Made by a program: the position numbers and the translations under genes
Assembly: GCF_000016545.1 (NCBI RefSeq)
Contig: NC_009437.1
Span: 1,467,501 to 1,531,500 of the forward strand
Reading direction: 5' to 3'
Origin: Caldicellulosiruptor saccharolyticus DSM 8903
GTDB taxonomy: Bacteria > Bacillota > Thermoanaerobacteria > Caldicellulosiruptorales > Caldicellulosiruptoraceae
DNA: 64,000 bases
The notes under the pieces: generated by a model
Databases searched by the model: none
What the model saw: the letters and a program-made list of their open reading frames with translations, nothing else
Told to the model about the DNA's origin: nothing
Shown: in pieces, positions 46,007-55,806 of the stretch
Layout of the letters: every line of letters starts with the position of its first letter
How positions within the stretch are numbered: the stretch's first letter is position 1

Positions 46007-46342
46007 ATGAAAAAGATTGAAGCTATTATCAGGGAAGAAAAACTCAATGACCTCAAGGAGTGCTTAGAAAAAGAAGGAATCTATGGCATGACAGTTATGA
46101 GAGTAAAAGGAAGAGGTATACAGCGTGGCATTACCCTGCAGTGGAGAGCTGGAAGCTATACCGTTGATCTTCTTCCGAAAGTTCTTGTGATGATTGTTGT
46201 GAGCGATGAGAAGTTTGAAAAGGTTATTGACATTATTCTGGAGTGCTGCTCAACTGGCAACCCAGGTGATGGTAAGATATTTGTCTCAGAGGTAAGTGAG
46301 GTTATCAGAATTAGCAGCAAAGAAAGAAATGTAAGGATTTAG
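46007..46342 (+). CDS. glnK: Nitrogen regulatory protein PII
   Basis: This 111-residue PII protein senses 2-oxoglutarate, ATP and ADP and controls the neighbouring ammonium channel. The T-loop (GRGIQRGITLQWRAGSYTVDLLPK) keeps the tyrosine that is uridylylated in other bacteria, and TGNPGDGKIFVSEVSEVIRI is the B/C-loop. The T-loop sequence differs from the GlnB consensus (Trp in place of Tyr, AGS in place of GAE), closer to NifI or diverged GlnK types. Assignment as GlnK comes from linkage to amt. Confidence 0.92.
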   Translation: MKKIEAIIREEKLNDLKECLEKEGIYGMTVMRVKGRGIQRGITLQWRAGSYTVDLLPKVLVMIVVSDEKFEKVIDIILECCSTGNPGDGKIFVSEVSEVIRISSKERNVRI

Positions 46343-46365
46343 AGGTTTTTAAAAACACCAAAAAT

Positions 46366-46424
46366 CAAAAGGGCTACCTCTCTGATAAAAAATTTTTTTG
46401 CAAAGGTAGCCCTTTAAATTTTTT
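46366..46424. terminator. Bidirectional terminator between glnK and the glycosyltransferase
   Basis: AAAGGGCTACC (46366-46376) pairs with GGTAGCCCTTT (46405-46415), with T-rich sequence on both sides. The right arm overlaps the stop codon of the converging glycosyltransferase. Confidence 0.78.
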
Positions 46425-47541
46425 GTATAATCTTTTTGTAAATCTCAAATTGCATTTTTGCCATATTCTCAGCTGAAAATTTTTCTTTTGCTTTTTGAGA
46501 AAGTCTTTTGCCAAAAGTTGTAATAAGTTCTTTGTTATTTAAAAGAGTTTCTATTTTTTTAGAAAGTTCTTTATAATCTCCTACCTCGAACAAAAAGCCA
46601 TTTTCACCATCTTCAATCAAGTCAGGGACAGAACCTACTTTACTTGAGATACAGCATTTTTCAAGAGCTGTTGCCTCTAAGATTGAGTATGGGAATGTCT
46701 CTGAATATGAACTAATTACATTTATGTCTATTGCGTTGAAAAAATCATATGGATTTCTTATATTGCCAAGCAAAAAAACTTTGTCATTTAATTTAAACTC
46801 ATTTATCATATTTTGAAGATACTCCCTTTGGGGACCACTGCCACCAATTAAAAAAATCACATTAGGGTTATCTTTAACAACCAAGTTTGCAGCTTTAATA
46901 AAAACGTCTAATCCCTTTACTTTATATAACCTGCTTAAGTTTCCTACAATTGTTTTAGATTGATATACAGATTTGTCCATGTACCTTGATAAAAATGCAT
47001 CTTTTTCTTCAAAGCTTATCTCTTTGGCGAAGTCAAATCCGTTGTACAAAAGAAAAATTTTCTTTTCATCTACTCCTAAACTTTTAATCTTATCAATCAA
47101 GGCAGATCCAACAGAAATAAAATAGTCAAATCTTTTTAGTGAGACTTTGTTCAAGTACGAAAAAATAATCCTTTTATAAAACACATCCTGAAAATCCAAA
47201 TCAAAATCACTATGTATGGTTGTTATAAAGGGTCTGTTTTTGACCTTTCTTTTGAGAAACATTCCGATAAAGTTTGCCCTTGCACCGTGACAGTGAATTA
47301 TATCGTACCCCTCATGCTCTATCATTTGATATATCTTGTCAACAACACTCAAATCAAATCGTGAACGTTGCGGGATAACATCTATGTCAATTCCAGCATT
47401 TTTTACCTCATCATAAAATGGTCCATACATAAAACAAATAATCTTCAGCTTAACCAGATTTTTTAATTTTGAACAAAGGTTTATGATATGTGTTTTTGCA
47501 CCCCCAGTATCTCCACCACTTATTAAATGCAAGACCTTCAT
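46414..47541 (-). CDS. Glycosyltransferase family 4
   Basis: This 375-residue GT-B enzyme transfers a sugar from a nucleotide or other activated donor, probably in cell-surface polysaccharide synthesis. Its N-terminal lobe starts KVLHLISGGDTGGAKTHI, and HCHGARANFIG and ITTIHSDFD follow. The C-terminal donor lobe shows VGNLSRLYKVKGLDVFIKA, IGGSGPQREYLQ and the E(x7)E-like PYSILEATALEKCCIS. No signal peptide or transmembrane segment is present. Its acceptor is unknown. It is transcribed away from radA, though the csaB-tagA fusion two kilobases away shares a surface-polymer theme. Confidence 0.88.
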   Translation of the reverse strand: MKVLHLISGGDTGGAKTHIINLCSKLKNLVKLKIICFMYGPFYDEVKNAGIDIDVIPQRSRFDLSVVDKIYQMIEHEGYDIIHCHGARANFIGMFLKRKVKNRPFITTIHSDFDLDFQDVFYKRIIFSYLNKVSLKRFDYFISVGSALIDKIKSLGVDEKKIFLLYNGFDFAKEISFEEKDAFLSRYMDKSVYQSKTIVGNLSRLYKVKGLDVFIKAANLVVKDNPNVIFLIGGSGPQREYLQNMINEFKLNDKVFLLGNIRNPYDFFNAIDINVISSYSETFPYSILEATALEKCCISSKVGSVPDLIEDGENGFLFEVGDYKELSKKIETLLNNKELITTFGKRLSQKAKEKFSAENMAKMQFEIYKKIIQKI

Positions 47542-47666
47542 TTTCTAAAAACAAACCTCCTCATCTTTTACCATGCCCATCAATTAGATTATATCATAAC
47601 TCTTTATTAATAGGTGAAAATATGATAAAAATATATCGTATGGATTTAAAGAAAAGGTGATTTGAA

Positions 47667-49001
47667 TTGAAAATGGTTTATGTCTGTCAAGAATGTGGCT
47701 ACAAGACCTCAAAGTGGCTGGGAAAGTGTCCAAACTGCTCAAGCTGGGACACATTTGTGGGAGAGTACATAGATGAAAAGAAAAAAGATATTACAAAATC
47801 TCCCAAAAATAGCTTGGTCCCTTTAAAGCTTTCAGATGTAGCAACCGAGGAGGAAAGATTCCTCTGTGGCATTGATGAGCTTGACAATGTCCTTGGTGGT
47901 GGTTTTGTAAAGGGTGAGCTGATTTTACTTGGTGGTGAGCCAGGGATAGGGAAGTCAACTTTGCTTTTGCAGGTTGGAAGTGTCCTAAGCAAGAGGATGA
48001 AGGTATTGTATGTCTCAGGTGAAGAAGGGGCAAACCAGTTAAAGATCAGAGCAGAAAGGCTAAAAATAAATGGTGATATTGAGATTTTGTGTGAGACAAA
48101 CTTTGACCTTGTTGAAAAACTGATTTTGGAACTAAAACCAGAGTTTATCATAATAGATTCTATTCAGACAATGTATATTCCAGATAATCAATCAGCTCCG
48201 GGAAGTGTTACACAGGTTAGAGATGTGACAATGAAACTTTTGAAACTGGCAAAAAGCTTAAAAATTACAATTGTAATTGTTGGACATGTCACAAAAGACG
48301 GACTTATTGCCGGGCCAAGGGTTTTAGAGCATATGGTTGACTGTGTTTTATATTTTGAAGGTGAGCGATTTAATACATTTAGAATTATAAGAGCTTACAA
48401 GAATCGATTTGGACCAACAAACCAGCTTGGGATATTTGAGATGACCGATAGCGGGCTTGTTGAGGTAAAAAATCCTTCAAGTCTTTTTTTAGAGAGTAGC
48501 TACAATGTAGAAGGAGTTGCTATTTACTCTGCAATTGAAGGGACGCGTGCTATTTTATTGGAGATTCAGGCACTGACCACCCCGACATCTTTTGGTACAC
48601 CACGAAGGACTGTGACCGGAATTGACTATAACAGATGTGTAATGCTTTGTGCAGTACTTGAAAAAAAGGTTGGTCTTCCTTTGAATGTTCAGGATATATA
48701 TGTAAATGTTGCAGGTGGATTTAAGGTTACAGAACCTGCGGCAGACCTTGCAATTGTGTGTGCAATTGCCTCAAGTTATAAGGGCGTGCCGATTGGAGAT
48801 AATGTATTAATAGGTGAAGTGGGTTTAACCGGCGAGATTAGAGCAGTAAATAGCATTGAAAAAAGGCTAAATGAGGCTAAAAAACTGGGCTTTGAAAGGG
48901 CAATAATTCCAAAGAGGAATTCAGAAAATTTGTCTTCAGATTTTGGAATGAAGATATATGCAATGTCAAATATAGAAGAAGTATTTGATTTTATATTCTA
49001 A
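47667..49001 (+). CDS. radA: DNA repair protein RadA/Sms
   Basis: This 444-residue RecA-like ATPase processes branched recombination intermediates. It has an N-terminal C4 zinc finger (CQECGYKTSKWLGKCPNC), Walker A LLGGEPGIGKSTLLLQ, the RadA-specific YKNRFGPTNQLG, and a C-terminal Lon-like domain (NVAGGFKVTEPAADLAIVCAI). The start TTG 47667 follows AAAGGTGA. It is transcribed divergently from the glycosyltransferase, and its next neighbour is a ferredoxin-type protein. Confidence 0.96.
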   Translation: MKMVYVCQECGYKTSKWLGKCPNCSSWDTFVGEYIDEKKKDITKSPKNSLVPLKLSDVATEEERFLCGIDELDNVLGGGFVKGELILLGGEPGIGKSTLLLQVGSVLSKRMKVLYVSGEEGANQLKIRAERLKINGDIEILCETNFDLVEKLILELKPEFIIIDSIQTMYIPDNQSAPGSVTQVRDVTMKLLKLAKSLKITIVIVGHVTKDGLIAGPRVLEHMVDCVLYFEGERFNTFRIIRAYKNRFGPTNQLGIFEMTDSGLVEVKNPSSLFLESSYNVEGVAIYSAIEGTRAILLEIQALTTPTSFGTPRRTVTGIDYNRCVMLCAVLEKKVGLPLNVQDIYVNVAGGFKVTEPAADLAIVCAIASSYKGVPIGDNVLIGEVGLTGEIRAVNSIEKRLNEAKKLGFERAIIPKRNSENLSSDFGMKIYAMSNIEEVFDFIF

Positions 49002-49021
49002 AAAAGAGAGTGATTTTCAAT

Positions 49022-49711
49022 ATGATCTTAAAAGAATTAAAAGAAATGCTAATTAAAGAAGGCGCAAGTGACGTTGGTATTTCAAATATACATGAATACC
49101 TTCCAGCTGAACTAAAAATGTTTAAAACCTGCATAACTGTAGCTGTAAGACTTTCTGACGCTATCGTAAATGAAATTGTGGATTCACCCACATTTACATA
49201 TTACCACCATTACAAGGCAGTAAATAACCTCATTGACCTTTTGACTTTAAAAGGAGTATTATTTTTAGAATCAAAAGGATATTTTGCAATGAGCGTTGCA
49301 GCATCACAGAGTGTCCATGGCAAAGACAACGGTTTTTCAGGAGTTTTATCTCACAAGATAGGAGCAGTTTTGTCTGGCATGGGGTTTATAGGGAAAAACA
49401 ACCTTTTTGTTCACAATAGATTTGGTCCGAGAGTAAGGCTTGGAACAATACTTACAACATATGAACCAGAAGAAAAGATTGAAAATCATATAATGGAGCC
49501 TCAATGTGGACAGTGCAATCTCTGTATTATAAGCTGCCCAGCACAGGCACTTCGTGGAAGTACATGGTACTTTGGCATTGATAGAAATGAGATGATAGAC
49601 CCCCATGCATGTAGCACTTACATGAAGGAAAAGTTTAAGTATATAGGGCGTGGCCAGGTTTGTGGTATATGCATGAGGGTCTGTCCTTACGGAAATGAGG
49701 TCAAAAGATAG
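49022..49711 (+). CDS. QueG-like iron-sulfur protein
   Basis: This 229-residue protein resembles the epoxyqueuosine reductase/ferredoxin-like family but is shorter than QueG (about 300-380 residues) and lacks its HEAT-repeat end. It has the N-terminal KEGASDVGISNIHEY, the core SHKIGAVLSGMGFIGKNNLFVHNRFGPRVRLGTIL, and two cysteine clusters: CGQCNLCIISCP and CGICMRVCP, with C597-like His-Ala-Cys (DPHACSTYMK). These probably bind two [4Fe-4S] centres. The substrate is unknown. ATG 49022 follows GAGAGTGA. A radA link is not functional as far as I can see. Confidence 0.8.
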   Translation: MILKELKEMLIKEGASDVGISNIHEYLPAELKMFKTCITVAVRLSDAIVNEIVDSPTFTYYHHYKAVNNLIDLLTLKGVLFLESKGYFAMSVAASQSVHGKDNGFSGVLSHKIGAVLSGMGFIGKNNLFVHNRFGPRVRLGTILTTYEPEEKIENHIMEPQCGQCNLCIISCPAQALRGSTWYFGIDRNEMIDPHACSTYMKEKFKYIGRGQVCGICMRVCPYGNEVKR

Positions 49712-49716
49712 GAATT

Positions 49717-49875
49717 TTATCTTCTTAAAGTGTATGTGTGACAATTTGTTTTTTCTTTTGTGCCGTGAGCTGTTGAACCACCACCATCAACTGAGACTTC
49801 AATTGATGGAGCTGTACATCTTTTGTTGTCCCAGTACATGCAATCAGAGACATTACAGGTGATTCTATCTGGCAT
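49717..49875 (-). CDS. DUF1540 protein
   Basis: This 52-residue cysteine-rich protein matches the DUF1540 pattern: ITCNVSDCMYWDNKRCTAPSI and a final CHTYT. Four cysteines may bind metal; the function is unknown, and related proteins occur in sporulating Firmicutes. ATG 49875 has the SD TTGGAGGTA. It is convergent with the QueG-like gene, five bases apart. Confidence 0.88.
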   Translation of the reverse strand: MPDRITCNVSDCMYWDNKRCTAPSIEVSVDGGGSTAHGTKEKTNCHTYTLRR

Positions 49876-49987
49876 CTTATATACCTCCAATATTGATGTG
49901 ATTTTTAAGTTTTCCATAGGTTATTCTCTGCAAATAATTTGAACTTTATTCAAAACCAATATTTTTAATTTTGGGTGAGAAAAGCAA

Positions 49988-51826
49988 ATGAAAAATATTG
50001 TTATATCGGGATATTACGGACAATTAAATACTGGTGATGAGGCAATTCTGAGGGTTTTAGTTGACAGACTGAAAGAATATGAAAGAGAGAGCAACAGTAG
50101 CTTAAATATAGTTGTATTATCTTCAAGACCAGAACTGACAGCAAGGCTTTATAATGTGGAATCTGTCAACAGGAAAAAGATTCCTTCTGTTATAAAGGCA
50201 ATTAAAAGATGTGATATTTTTATTTCTGGCGGGGGAAGTCTTTTTCAAAATGAGACGAGTAACAGAAGCCTTTATTATTACCTTTTTCAGATACTCGTTG
50301 CAAAGCTTTTTGGCAAAAAGGTTTTTATTTTTTCTCAGGGAATTGGACCCATTAAAAGATGGTATAATATACTTCTTTTCAAACATGTAATAAAACTTGC
50401 AGATTATATTACAGTAAGAGACTATGACTCATTTGATTTTTTGCATAAGCTAAAGATAAATAAAGAGGTTGAACTTTCAGCAGACCCTGCCTTTTTACTG
50501 AATCCGTGTTGTGATCAAAAAATTCAAAAACTTTTAGAAGAGTATGATATTGATTTTAGCAAAAAAACAGTGGGCATTGTGGTAAGGAAATGGAAAAAAG
50601 AAAAGAATATGACTGACAAAATTGCAGAGATTGCTGACATTCTTATAGAAAATGAAGGGTACAATGTTATATTTATCCCTTTTCAGGGCAAGTGGGACAT
50701 AATCAAGATAAATGAGATTGTCTCAAAGATGAAAAATAGGCCGTATGTGCTAAGTGAAAAATTATCTGCTCATGAGCTTTTAGGGATTTTTAAGAAATTG
50801 GATTTAGTAGTTGGGATGAGGCTTCACGCTCTTGTGTTTGCAGCAAAGATGGGTGTTAAATTCATTGGTATTTCCTATGACCCAAAGATTGACAGTTTTC
50901 TAAAGATATATGGGTTTAAACCTGCAGGGTATGTAGACAGTTTCGATGAAAATAATGTGCTAATTAGCGTTCAATATATGCTATCTGATGGGAAAGTAAC
51001 AAAGAAAATTGATGAGATTACAAAGAACATGACCCAGAAAGCTGAAAAGGCTTTTGAAATATTAAGAGAGGCTTTGAATAATATTAAGAAGAAAGATAGC
51101 ATAAACATCTTAGGTGTGAGGATTGACTGTGTGAACTTTAAAAAGGCAAAAGAAAAGTGTCTTGAGTTTTTAAATTCCTCATCACCCCATATTGTTTTTA
51201 CTCCAAATGTAGAAATGATTATGCTTGCACAAAAGGATGAAAAGTTTAAAAAGATTCTAAACTCAAGCGATTTAAATGTTCCAGATGGAATTGGGGTTGT
51301 ATGGGCATCAAAATATTTTGGTGAAAAACTGTATGAGAGGGTTACTGGCTTTGACCTGATGATGGAATTGATGCCAGAGCTTGAAAGACATCAAAAAAGG
51401 GTGTTTTTACTTGGTGCAAAGCCTTCAGTTGCTGAAAAGGCAAAAGAAAATCTTTTAAAGATTTTTAAAAACTTAAGTATCTGTGGTACACACCATGGTT
51501 ATTTTTCACAAGAAGAAAACGAAAAGGTGATAGAGCTTATAAACTCTTCAAAAGCAGACGTAGTCTTTGTTGCAATGGGCATGAAAAAGCAAGAAGAGTG
51601 GATTTACAAAAATAAAAAGAAGCTAAATTGCAAACTCATCATGGGAGTTGGTGGAAGTTTGGATGTACTCTCAGGTGAGGTCAAAAGAGCGCCAAAGATT
51701 TTCCAAAAGCTTGGACTTGAGTGGTTTTATAGGCTTATTACCCAGCCTTGGAGATTTAAAAGAATGCTTGCATTGCCCAAGTTTATATTTGTTGTTTTGA
51801 AAACTAAACTATTTGGGGGAAGATAG
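49988..51826 (+). CDS. CsaB-TagA fusion: pyruvyl transferase plus WecG/TagA glycosyltransferase
   Basis: This 612-residue protein joins two enzymes normally encoded separately. Residues 1 to about 350 are a polysaccharide pyruvyl transferase (CsaB-like: GYYGQLNTGDEAIL, ISGGGSLFQNETSNRSLYYY, FSQGIGPI, VVGMRLHALVFAA). Residues about 365-610 are a WecG/TagA/CpsF glycosyltransferase (VFTPNVEMIMLAQKDEKF, VPDGIGVVWASKYFG, ERVTGFDLM, MGMKKQEEW). CsaB adds ketal pyruvate to wall polymer that anchors SLH-domain proteins, and TagA adds ManNAc to a lipid-linked GlcNAc. A fusion would couple these steps at the cytoplasmic membrane. The next gene's ATG directly follows. Confidence 0.9.
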   Translation: MKNIVISGYYGQLNTGDEAILRVLVDRLKEYERESNSSLNIVVLSSRPELTARLYNVESVNRKKIPSVIKAIKRCDIFISGGGSLFQNETSNRSLYYYLFQILVAKLFGKKVFIFSQGIGPIKRWYNILLFKHVIKLADYITVRDYDSFDFLHKLKINKEVELSADPAFLLNPCCDQKIQKLLEEYDIDFSKKTVGIVVRKWKKEKNMTDKIAEIADILIENEGYNVIFIPFQGKWDIIKINEIVSKMKNRPYVLSEKLSAHELLGIFKKLDLVVGMRLHALVFAAKMGVKFIGISYDPKIDSFLKIYGFKPAGYVDSFDENNVLISVQYMLSDGKVTKKIDEITKNMTQKAEKAFEILREALNNIKKKDSINILGVRIDCVNFKKAKEKCLEFLNSSSPHIVFTPNVEMIMLAQKDEKFKKILNSSDLNVPDGIGVVWASKYFGEKLYERVTGFDLMMELMPELERHQKRVFLLGAKPSVAEKAKENLLKIFKNLSICGTHHGYFSQEENEKVIELINSSKADVVFVAMGMKKQEEWIYKNKKKLNCKLIMGVGGSLDVLSGEVKRAPKIFQKLGLEWFYRLITQPWRFKRMLALPKFIFVVLKTKLFGGR

Positions 51827-52678
51827 ATGCTAAAAAAGATTTTCAGAGTTATATACGAATATGCTGCTATAACATTTGGTTCACTTTTGGTTGCACTGTC
51901 TTTAAACCTCTTTCTTGTTCCAAACAAGATTGCAGCAGGTGGATTTTCTGGTATTGCAACCGTTGTGTATTATGTCTCTCGTTTTAAACTTCCTGTTGGT
52001 ATGACAATGCTTGCTTTGAACATTCCTGCTTTTATTTGGGGCGTGAAGACAATTGGAGTAGATTTTGGAGTCAAGAGTGTGTACGGTACAATAGCCCTTT
52101 CAGTTTTGACAGACCTGACAGCTTTCTTGCCCTGTATTACATATGATAAGCTATTAGCTTCAGTTTTTGGTGGAGCACTAATGGGGCTGGGACTTGCTAT
52201 TGTGCTTTTGTACGGGGCAACAACTGGTGGAACTGAGATGCTTGCAAGAATAATTCATAAGTTTATCTCCTTTATCTCAGTTGGACAGATTCTTTTAGGG
52301 CTTGATGTTGCTGTAATTGCAATGGCTTCAATAGTATTTAAAAACTATGAACTTGGACTTTGGGCAGTTTTGACCCTTTTTGCATGTTCAAAAGTAATGG
52401 ATGCTATCTTAGAAGGTGTCAACTTTGCAAAAGCACTTATAATAATCTCTGACAAATCAGACATAATCGCAGAGAAGATTCTAAAAGAGCTTGACAGAGG
52501 TGTGACAGGTCTTCATGGTATTGGCATGTGGACAAAGAAAGAGAAGAATGTACTTCTTTGTGTTGTTAAGAGACATGAAGTGAGCCGTGTCAAAAACCTT
52601 GTAAAAAGTATTGACCAAAGAGCTTTTGTGATTTTAACAGATGTTCGTGAGGTTTTAGGTGAAGGTTTTTCTGTTTGA
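51827..52678 (+). CDS. YitT-family membrane protein
   Basis: This 283-residue integral membrane protein has an N-terminal YitT/DUF161 region of about five to six helices with characteristic glycine-rich repeats (IAAGGFSGIATVVYY and TGGTEMLARI). A C-terminal soluble DUF2179 domain follows (GVTGLHGIGMWTKKEKNVLLCVVKRHEVSRVKNLV). Transport substrate is unknown. Its ATG follows the fusion gene's stop codon without a gap, so the two are co-translated. No terminator separates it from transketolase, but a promoter-like gap of 100 bases lies between. Confidence 0.88.
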   Translation: MLKKIFRVIYEYAAITFGSLLVALSLNLFLVPNKIAAGGFSGIATVVYYVSRFKLPVGMTMLALNIPAFIWGVKTIGVDFGVKSVYGTIALSVLTDLTAFLPCITYDKLLASVFGGALMGLGLAIVLLYGATTGGTEMLARIIHKFISFISVGQILLGLDVAVIAMASIVFKNYELGLWAVLTLFACSKVMDAILEGVNFAKALIIISDKSDIIAEKILKELDRGVTGLHGIGMWTKKEKNVLLCVVKRHEVSRVKNLVKSIDQRAFVILTDVREVLGEGFSV

Positions 52679-52781
52679 GTAAAAAATGATTTAATGGTAT
52701 AATATAAAGAAAAAAGAAGTAAACCACCAGTTAATTGGTAAATGAGAATCCAAATTTCGTAAGGGAGGTTCAAGGTACAAG

Positions 52782-53630
52782 ATGGACAAGGCAAAGGAGC
52801 TTGAGCTCAAAAAGATAGCAACTGAAATAAGAAAGAGCATAATTATTCAAACAGCTGAAGCTGGTTCTGGTCACCCTGGCGGTTCACTTTCTGGCGTTGA
52901 AATTTTGACATATCTTTACTTTGTTGAAATGAACATTGACCCGAAAAATCCAAAAGACCCGAATAGAGATAGGTTTGTTCTTTCCAAAGGTCATGCATCC
53001 CCGCTTTTGTACGCAGTTTTGGCTGAAAAGGGTTTCATAAGCAAGGAGGAGCTAAAAGGTTTTAGGCAGATCTATTCAAATCTCCAAGGCCATCCTGATA
53101 TGAAGAAAGTGCCAGGTGTTGAAATGTCAACAGGGTCATTAGGTCAAGGGCTTTCTGTTGCAAACGGTATGGCACTTGCTGGAAAACTGGATGAAAAAAA
53201 CTACAGAGTTTATGTTCTGCTTGGTGATGGTGAGATTCAGGAGGGTCAGATTTGGGAAGCTGCAATGACAGCTGCACATTACAAACTTGACAATCTCACA
53301 GCATTTTTAGACCACAATGGGCTTCAGATAGATGGTAAAATCACAGAGGTCATGTCACCCGAGCCTGTTGATGAGAAATTCAGGGCATTTGGCTGGCATG
53401 TTATAAAAATTGATGGGCATGATTTTAACCAGATTGAAAAGGCTGTAAACGAAGCAAAGACAATAAAAGGGAAACCCACAATCATTATTGCTGAAACAGT
53501 AAAAGGCAAGGGTGTATCATTTATGGAAAATGAAGTAGGCTGGCATGGTACAGCTCCTAATAAAGAGCAAGCTCAAAAAGCTTTAGAGGAATTACAAAAG
53601 CAGTATGAAGCTTTGGAGGTGCAAGGATAA
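52782..53630 (+). CDS. Transketolase, N-terminal subunit
   Basis: This 282-residue polypeptide is the thiamine-diphosphate-binding half of a split transketolase, which shuttles two-carbon units in the pentose phosphate pathway. It shows [40 protein letters not shown], and [15 protein letters not shown] for the diphosphate-Mg2+ motif. AAGGGAGG upstream sets the start. The other half follows immediately. Pentose use by a hemicellulose degrader suits this gene. Confidence 0.94.
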   Translation: MDKAKELELKKIATEIRKSIIIQTAEAGSGHPGGSLSGVEILTYLYFVEMNIDPKNPKDPNRDRFVLSKGHASPLLYAVLAEKGFISKEELKGFRQIYSNLQGHPDMKKVPGVEMSTGSLGQGLSVANGMALAGKLDEKNYRVYVLLGDGEIQEGQIWEAAMTAAHYKLDNLTAFLDHNGLQIDGKITEVMSPEPVDEKFRAFGWHVIKIDGHDFNQIEKAVNEAKTIKGKPTIIIAETVKGKGVSFMENEVGWHGTAPNKEQAQKALEELQKQYEALEVQG

Positions 53631-53631
53631 G

Positions 53632-54573
53632 ATGGCAAAAATAGCAACAAGGGAAGCATATGGTCAAGCACTGGCTGAGTTTGGTGAAGTGTACAAAGAC
53701 ATTGTTGTACTTGATGCAGACCTTTCAAAATCCACAAGGACAGAGATTTTCAAAAAGAAGTTTCCTGATAGATTTTTCAATATAGGAATAGCAGAGCAAG
53801 ACCTTATGGCAACAGCAGCGGGACTTGCAACATGTGGCAAGATTCCTTTTGCAAGCACATTTGCTGTCTTTGCAGCAGGAAGAGCGTATGACCAGGTGAG
53901 AAACTCCATTGGCTATCCACATCTTAATGTCAAGATTGGAGCATCACATGCTGGTGTGTCAATTGGCGAGGACGGTGCATCTCACCAAATGCTTGAAGAT
54001 ATAGCATTGATGAGAGTAATTCCTGGTATGGTAGTGCTCTCTCCTTCTGATGCAGTATCCACGTATGAATGTGTAAGGCTTGCAATCGAACATGAAGGCC
54101 CTGTTTATATTAGACTTGGCAGGCTTGGTGTTGAAGAGATTTACAAAAAAGGAGAGTTGAATCTTTCTCTTGGTAAAGGTATTGTTCTGCAAAAAGGCAC
54201 TGACGTTGGAATTTTGGCAACAGGGCTGATGGTCCATGAAGCTATAAAAGCTGCAAAGATGCTCCAGGATGAGGGAATTTCGGTATATCTTGTTGATATG
54301 CCATGCATAAAGCCAATTGATATTGATTTGATTTTAGATGTTGCAAAAATGACTGGCTGCATTGTCACAGCAGAAGAGCACAATATCCTTGGCGGTTTTG
54401 GAAGTGCTGTTTCTGAGGTTTTGATTCAAAACTATCCTGTACCGGTAAAAATGGTTGGAGTAAATGATGAGTTTGGAAGGTCAGGAAAGCCTGAGGATGT
54501 TTTGAAATACTACAAGCTTACAGCAGAGGAGATTGTAAATAAAGCAAAAGAGGTTATGAAGATGAAAAGATAA
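53632..54573 (+). CDS. Transketolase, C-terminal subunit
   Basis: This 313-residue polypeptide carries the pyrimidine-binding and C-terminal domains of split transketolase (ATREAYGQALAEFG, VVLDADLSKSTRT, FFNIGIAEQDLMATAAGLA with the catalytic Glu, and HAGVSIGEDGASHQ). ATG 53632 lies one base beyond the previous stop, and GGAGGTG about 10 bases upstream is its SD. A terminator follows. Confidence 0.94.
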   Translation: MAKIATREAYGQALAEFGEVYKDIVVLDADLSKSTRTEIFKKKFPDRFFNIGIAEQDLMATAAGLATCGKIPFASTFAVFAAGRAYDQVRNSIGYPHLNVKIGASHAGVSIGEDGASHQMLEDIALMRVIPGMVVLSPSDAVSTYECVRLAIEHEGPVYIRLGRLGVEEIYKKGELNLSLGKGIVLQKGTDVGILATGLMVHEAIKAAKMLQDEGISVYLVDMPCIKPIDIDLILDVAKMTGCIVTAEEHNILGGFGSAVSEVLIQNYPVPVKMVGVNDEFGRSGKPEDVLKYYKLTAEEIVNKAKEVMKMKR

Positions 54574-54595
54574 AATATTATTCAATAGGTGAAAT

Positions 54596-54630
54596 GCTGC
54601 CGCAAATTTTGGTCTGCGGCAGCTTTTTAT
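54596..54630 (+). terminator. Rho-independent terminator of the transketolase genes
   Basis: GCTGCCGCA (54596-54604) pairs perfectly with TGCGGCAGC (54615-54623), followed by TTTTTATTTTG. Confidence 0.88.
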
Positions 54631-54711
54631 TTTGTTGTGCTTGTGGTAAAATTTATTTGAGATAAATACATTGCATTTGTTGAAAGTATACAAAAAAGTG
54701 GGGAAATTGCA

Positions 54712-55572
54712 ATGGATGAAAGGTTGAGGCTCAAAGAAAAGGTGCAACATGGCAGTGCGGTGTTTCCTATAAATGTATATGAAAAAATATTTGTTCACGA
54801 AAACAATACTCTTCTACCTCACTGGCATGATGAATTTGAGATAGTCTATCTTGAAAAGGGAACGGCAAGTTTTAGAGTTGATGGCAAAGAATATTTTTTA
54901 GGACCAAAACAGTTTTTATTTGTTAACTGTGGGTCAATTCATGGTGGCAAAGCAGAGGATAATCCCGAACCTTATGCAATTGTATTTAGTCTGAGCATGC
55001 TATTTTCCGAAGGTCCGGATATATGTAAAAGCAAGTATTTGCAGTCTGTTTCAGAAAGAAAACTACTTGTTCAAAATAGTTTTGAGGATGAACATACAAG
55101 AGAACTAATTTCGAACATAATCACAGTGTGGAAAGAAAAGCCAAAAGGTTATGAGCTCTTGGTTAAAGGCTATTTATTTGTTATATTTTATTATCTTTTT
55201 AATAAAAGATATGTGACAGCAAGTTCTACTGACAGAGAGCTTGATTTGAAACTTGAAAAAATAAAGTCCGCGCTTGATTTCATCAATTCCAACTATTCAT
55301 CTGATATAGATATTGACCTACTCGCAAAGCTTGCAAACCTGAGCAAATTCTATTTTTGTCGTCTTTTTAAGGAAATTACCCATCTTACACCAGTTGATTA
55401 CATAAATAAGTTCAGGGTTGAAAAAGCAATTGAGCTTATTAAAAACACAAACTTGAGTATTTCTGAAATTGCATTTGAAGTAGGTTTTAATAATGTGAGC
55501 TACTTTATAAAAGTATTTAAAGAGTATGTGGGTGTTACTCCATTTAAATACAAAAAAAATGTCTTATGTTAA
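54712..55572 (+). CDS. AraC-family transcriptional regulator
   Basis: This 286-residue regulator has a cupin sensor domain at the N-terminus (LPHWHDEFEIVYLEKGTASFRVDGKEYFLGPKQFLFVNCG) and a C-terminal pair of AraC helix-turn-helix motifs (LAKLANLSKFYFCRLFKEITHLTPVDYI and ISEIAFEVGFNNVSYFIKVFKEYVGVTPFKYK). It probably binds a sugar and activates the adjacent GH31 gene. It is transcribed in the same direction, 234 bases upstream of that gene. Confidence 0.92.
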   Translation: MDERLRLKEKVQHGSAVFPINVYEKIFVHENNTLLPHWHDEFEIVYLEKGTASFRVDGKEYFLGPKQFLFVNCGSIHGGKAEDNPEPYAIVFSLSMLFSEGPDICKSKYLQSVSERKLLVQNSFEDEHTRELISNIITVWKEKPKGYELLVKGYLFVIFYYLFNKRYVTASSTDRELDLKLEKIKSALDFINSNYSSDIDIDLLAKLANLSKFYFCRLFKEITHLTPVDYINKFRVEKAIELIKNTNLSISEIAFEVGFNNVSYFIKVFKEYVGVTPFKYKKNVLC

Positions 55573-55806
55573 GATGATTTTCATTTTACCCTAACTACTT
55601 ACTAACAGTTATCTATCTTTAGCAAAAACCACTATTTTTGATAAGATTCATATTTTTCTATATTGATTAGAGCAAGGTATTTATACTTTTTTGCAATAGA
55701 GTATGAGAAGTAAAAAAAGAGGTTTTATATAATAAAACTTGATTGTTTCTAAACTTTTCATAAACAATAACTGTTTTTAAACTAAGAAAAGGGGGAAGTT
55801 AACAAA

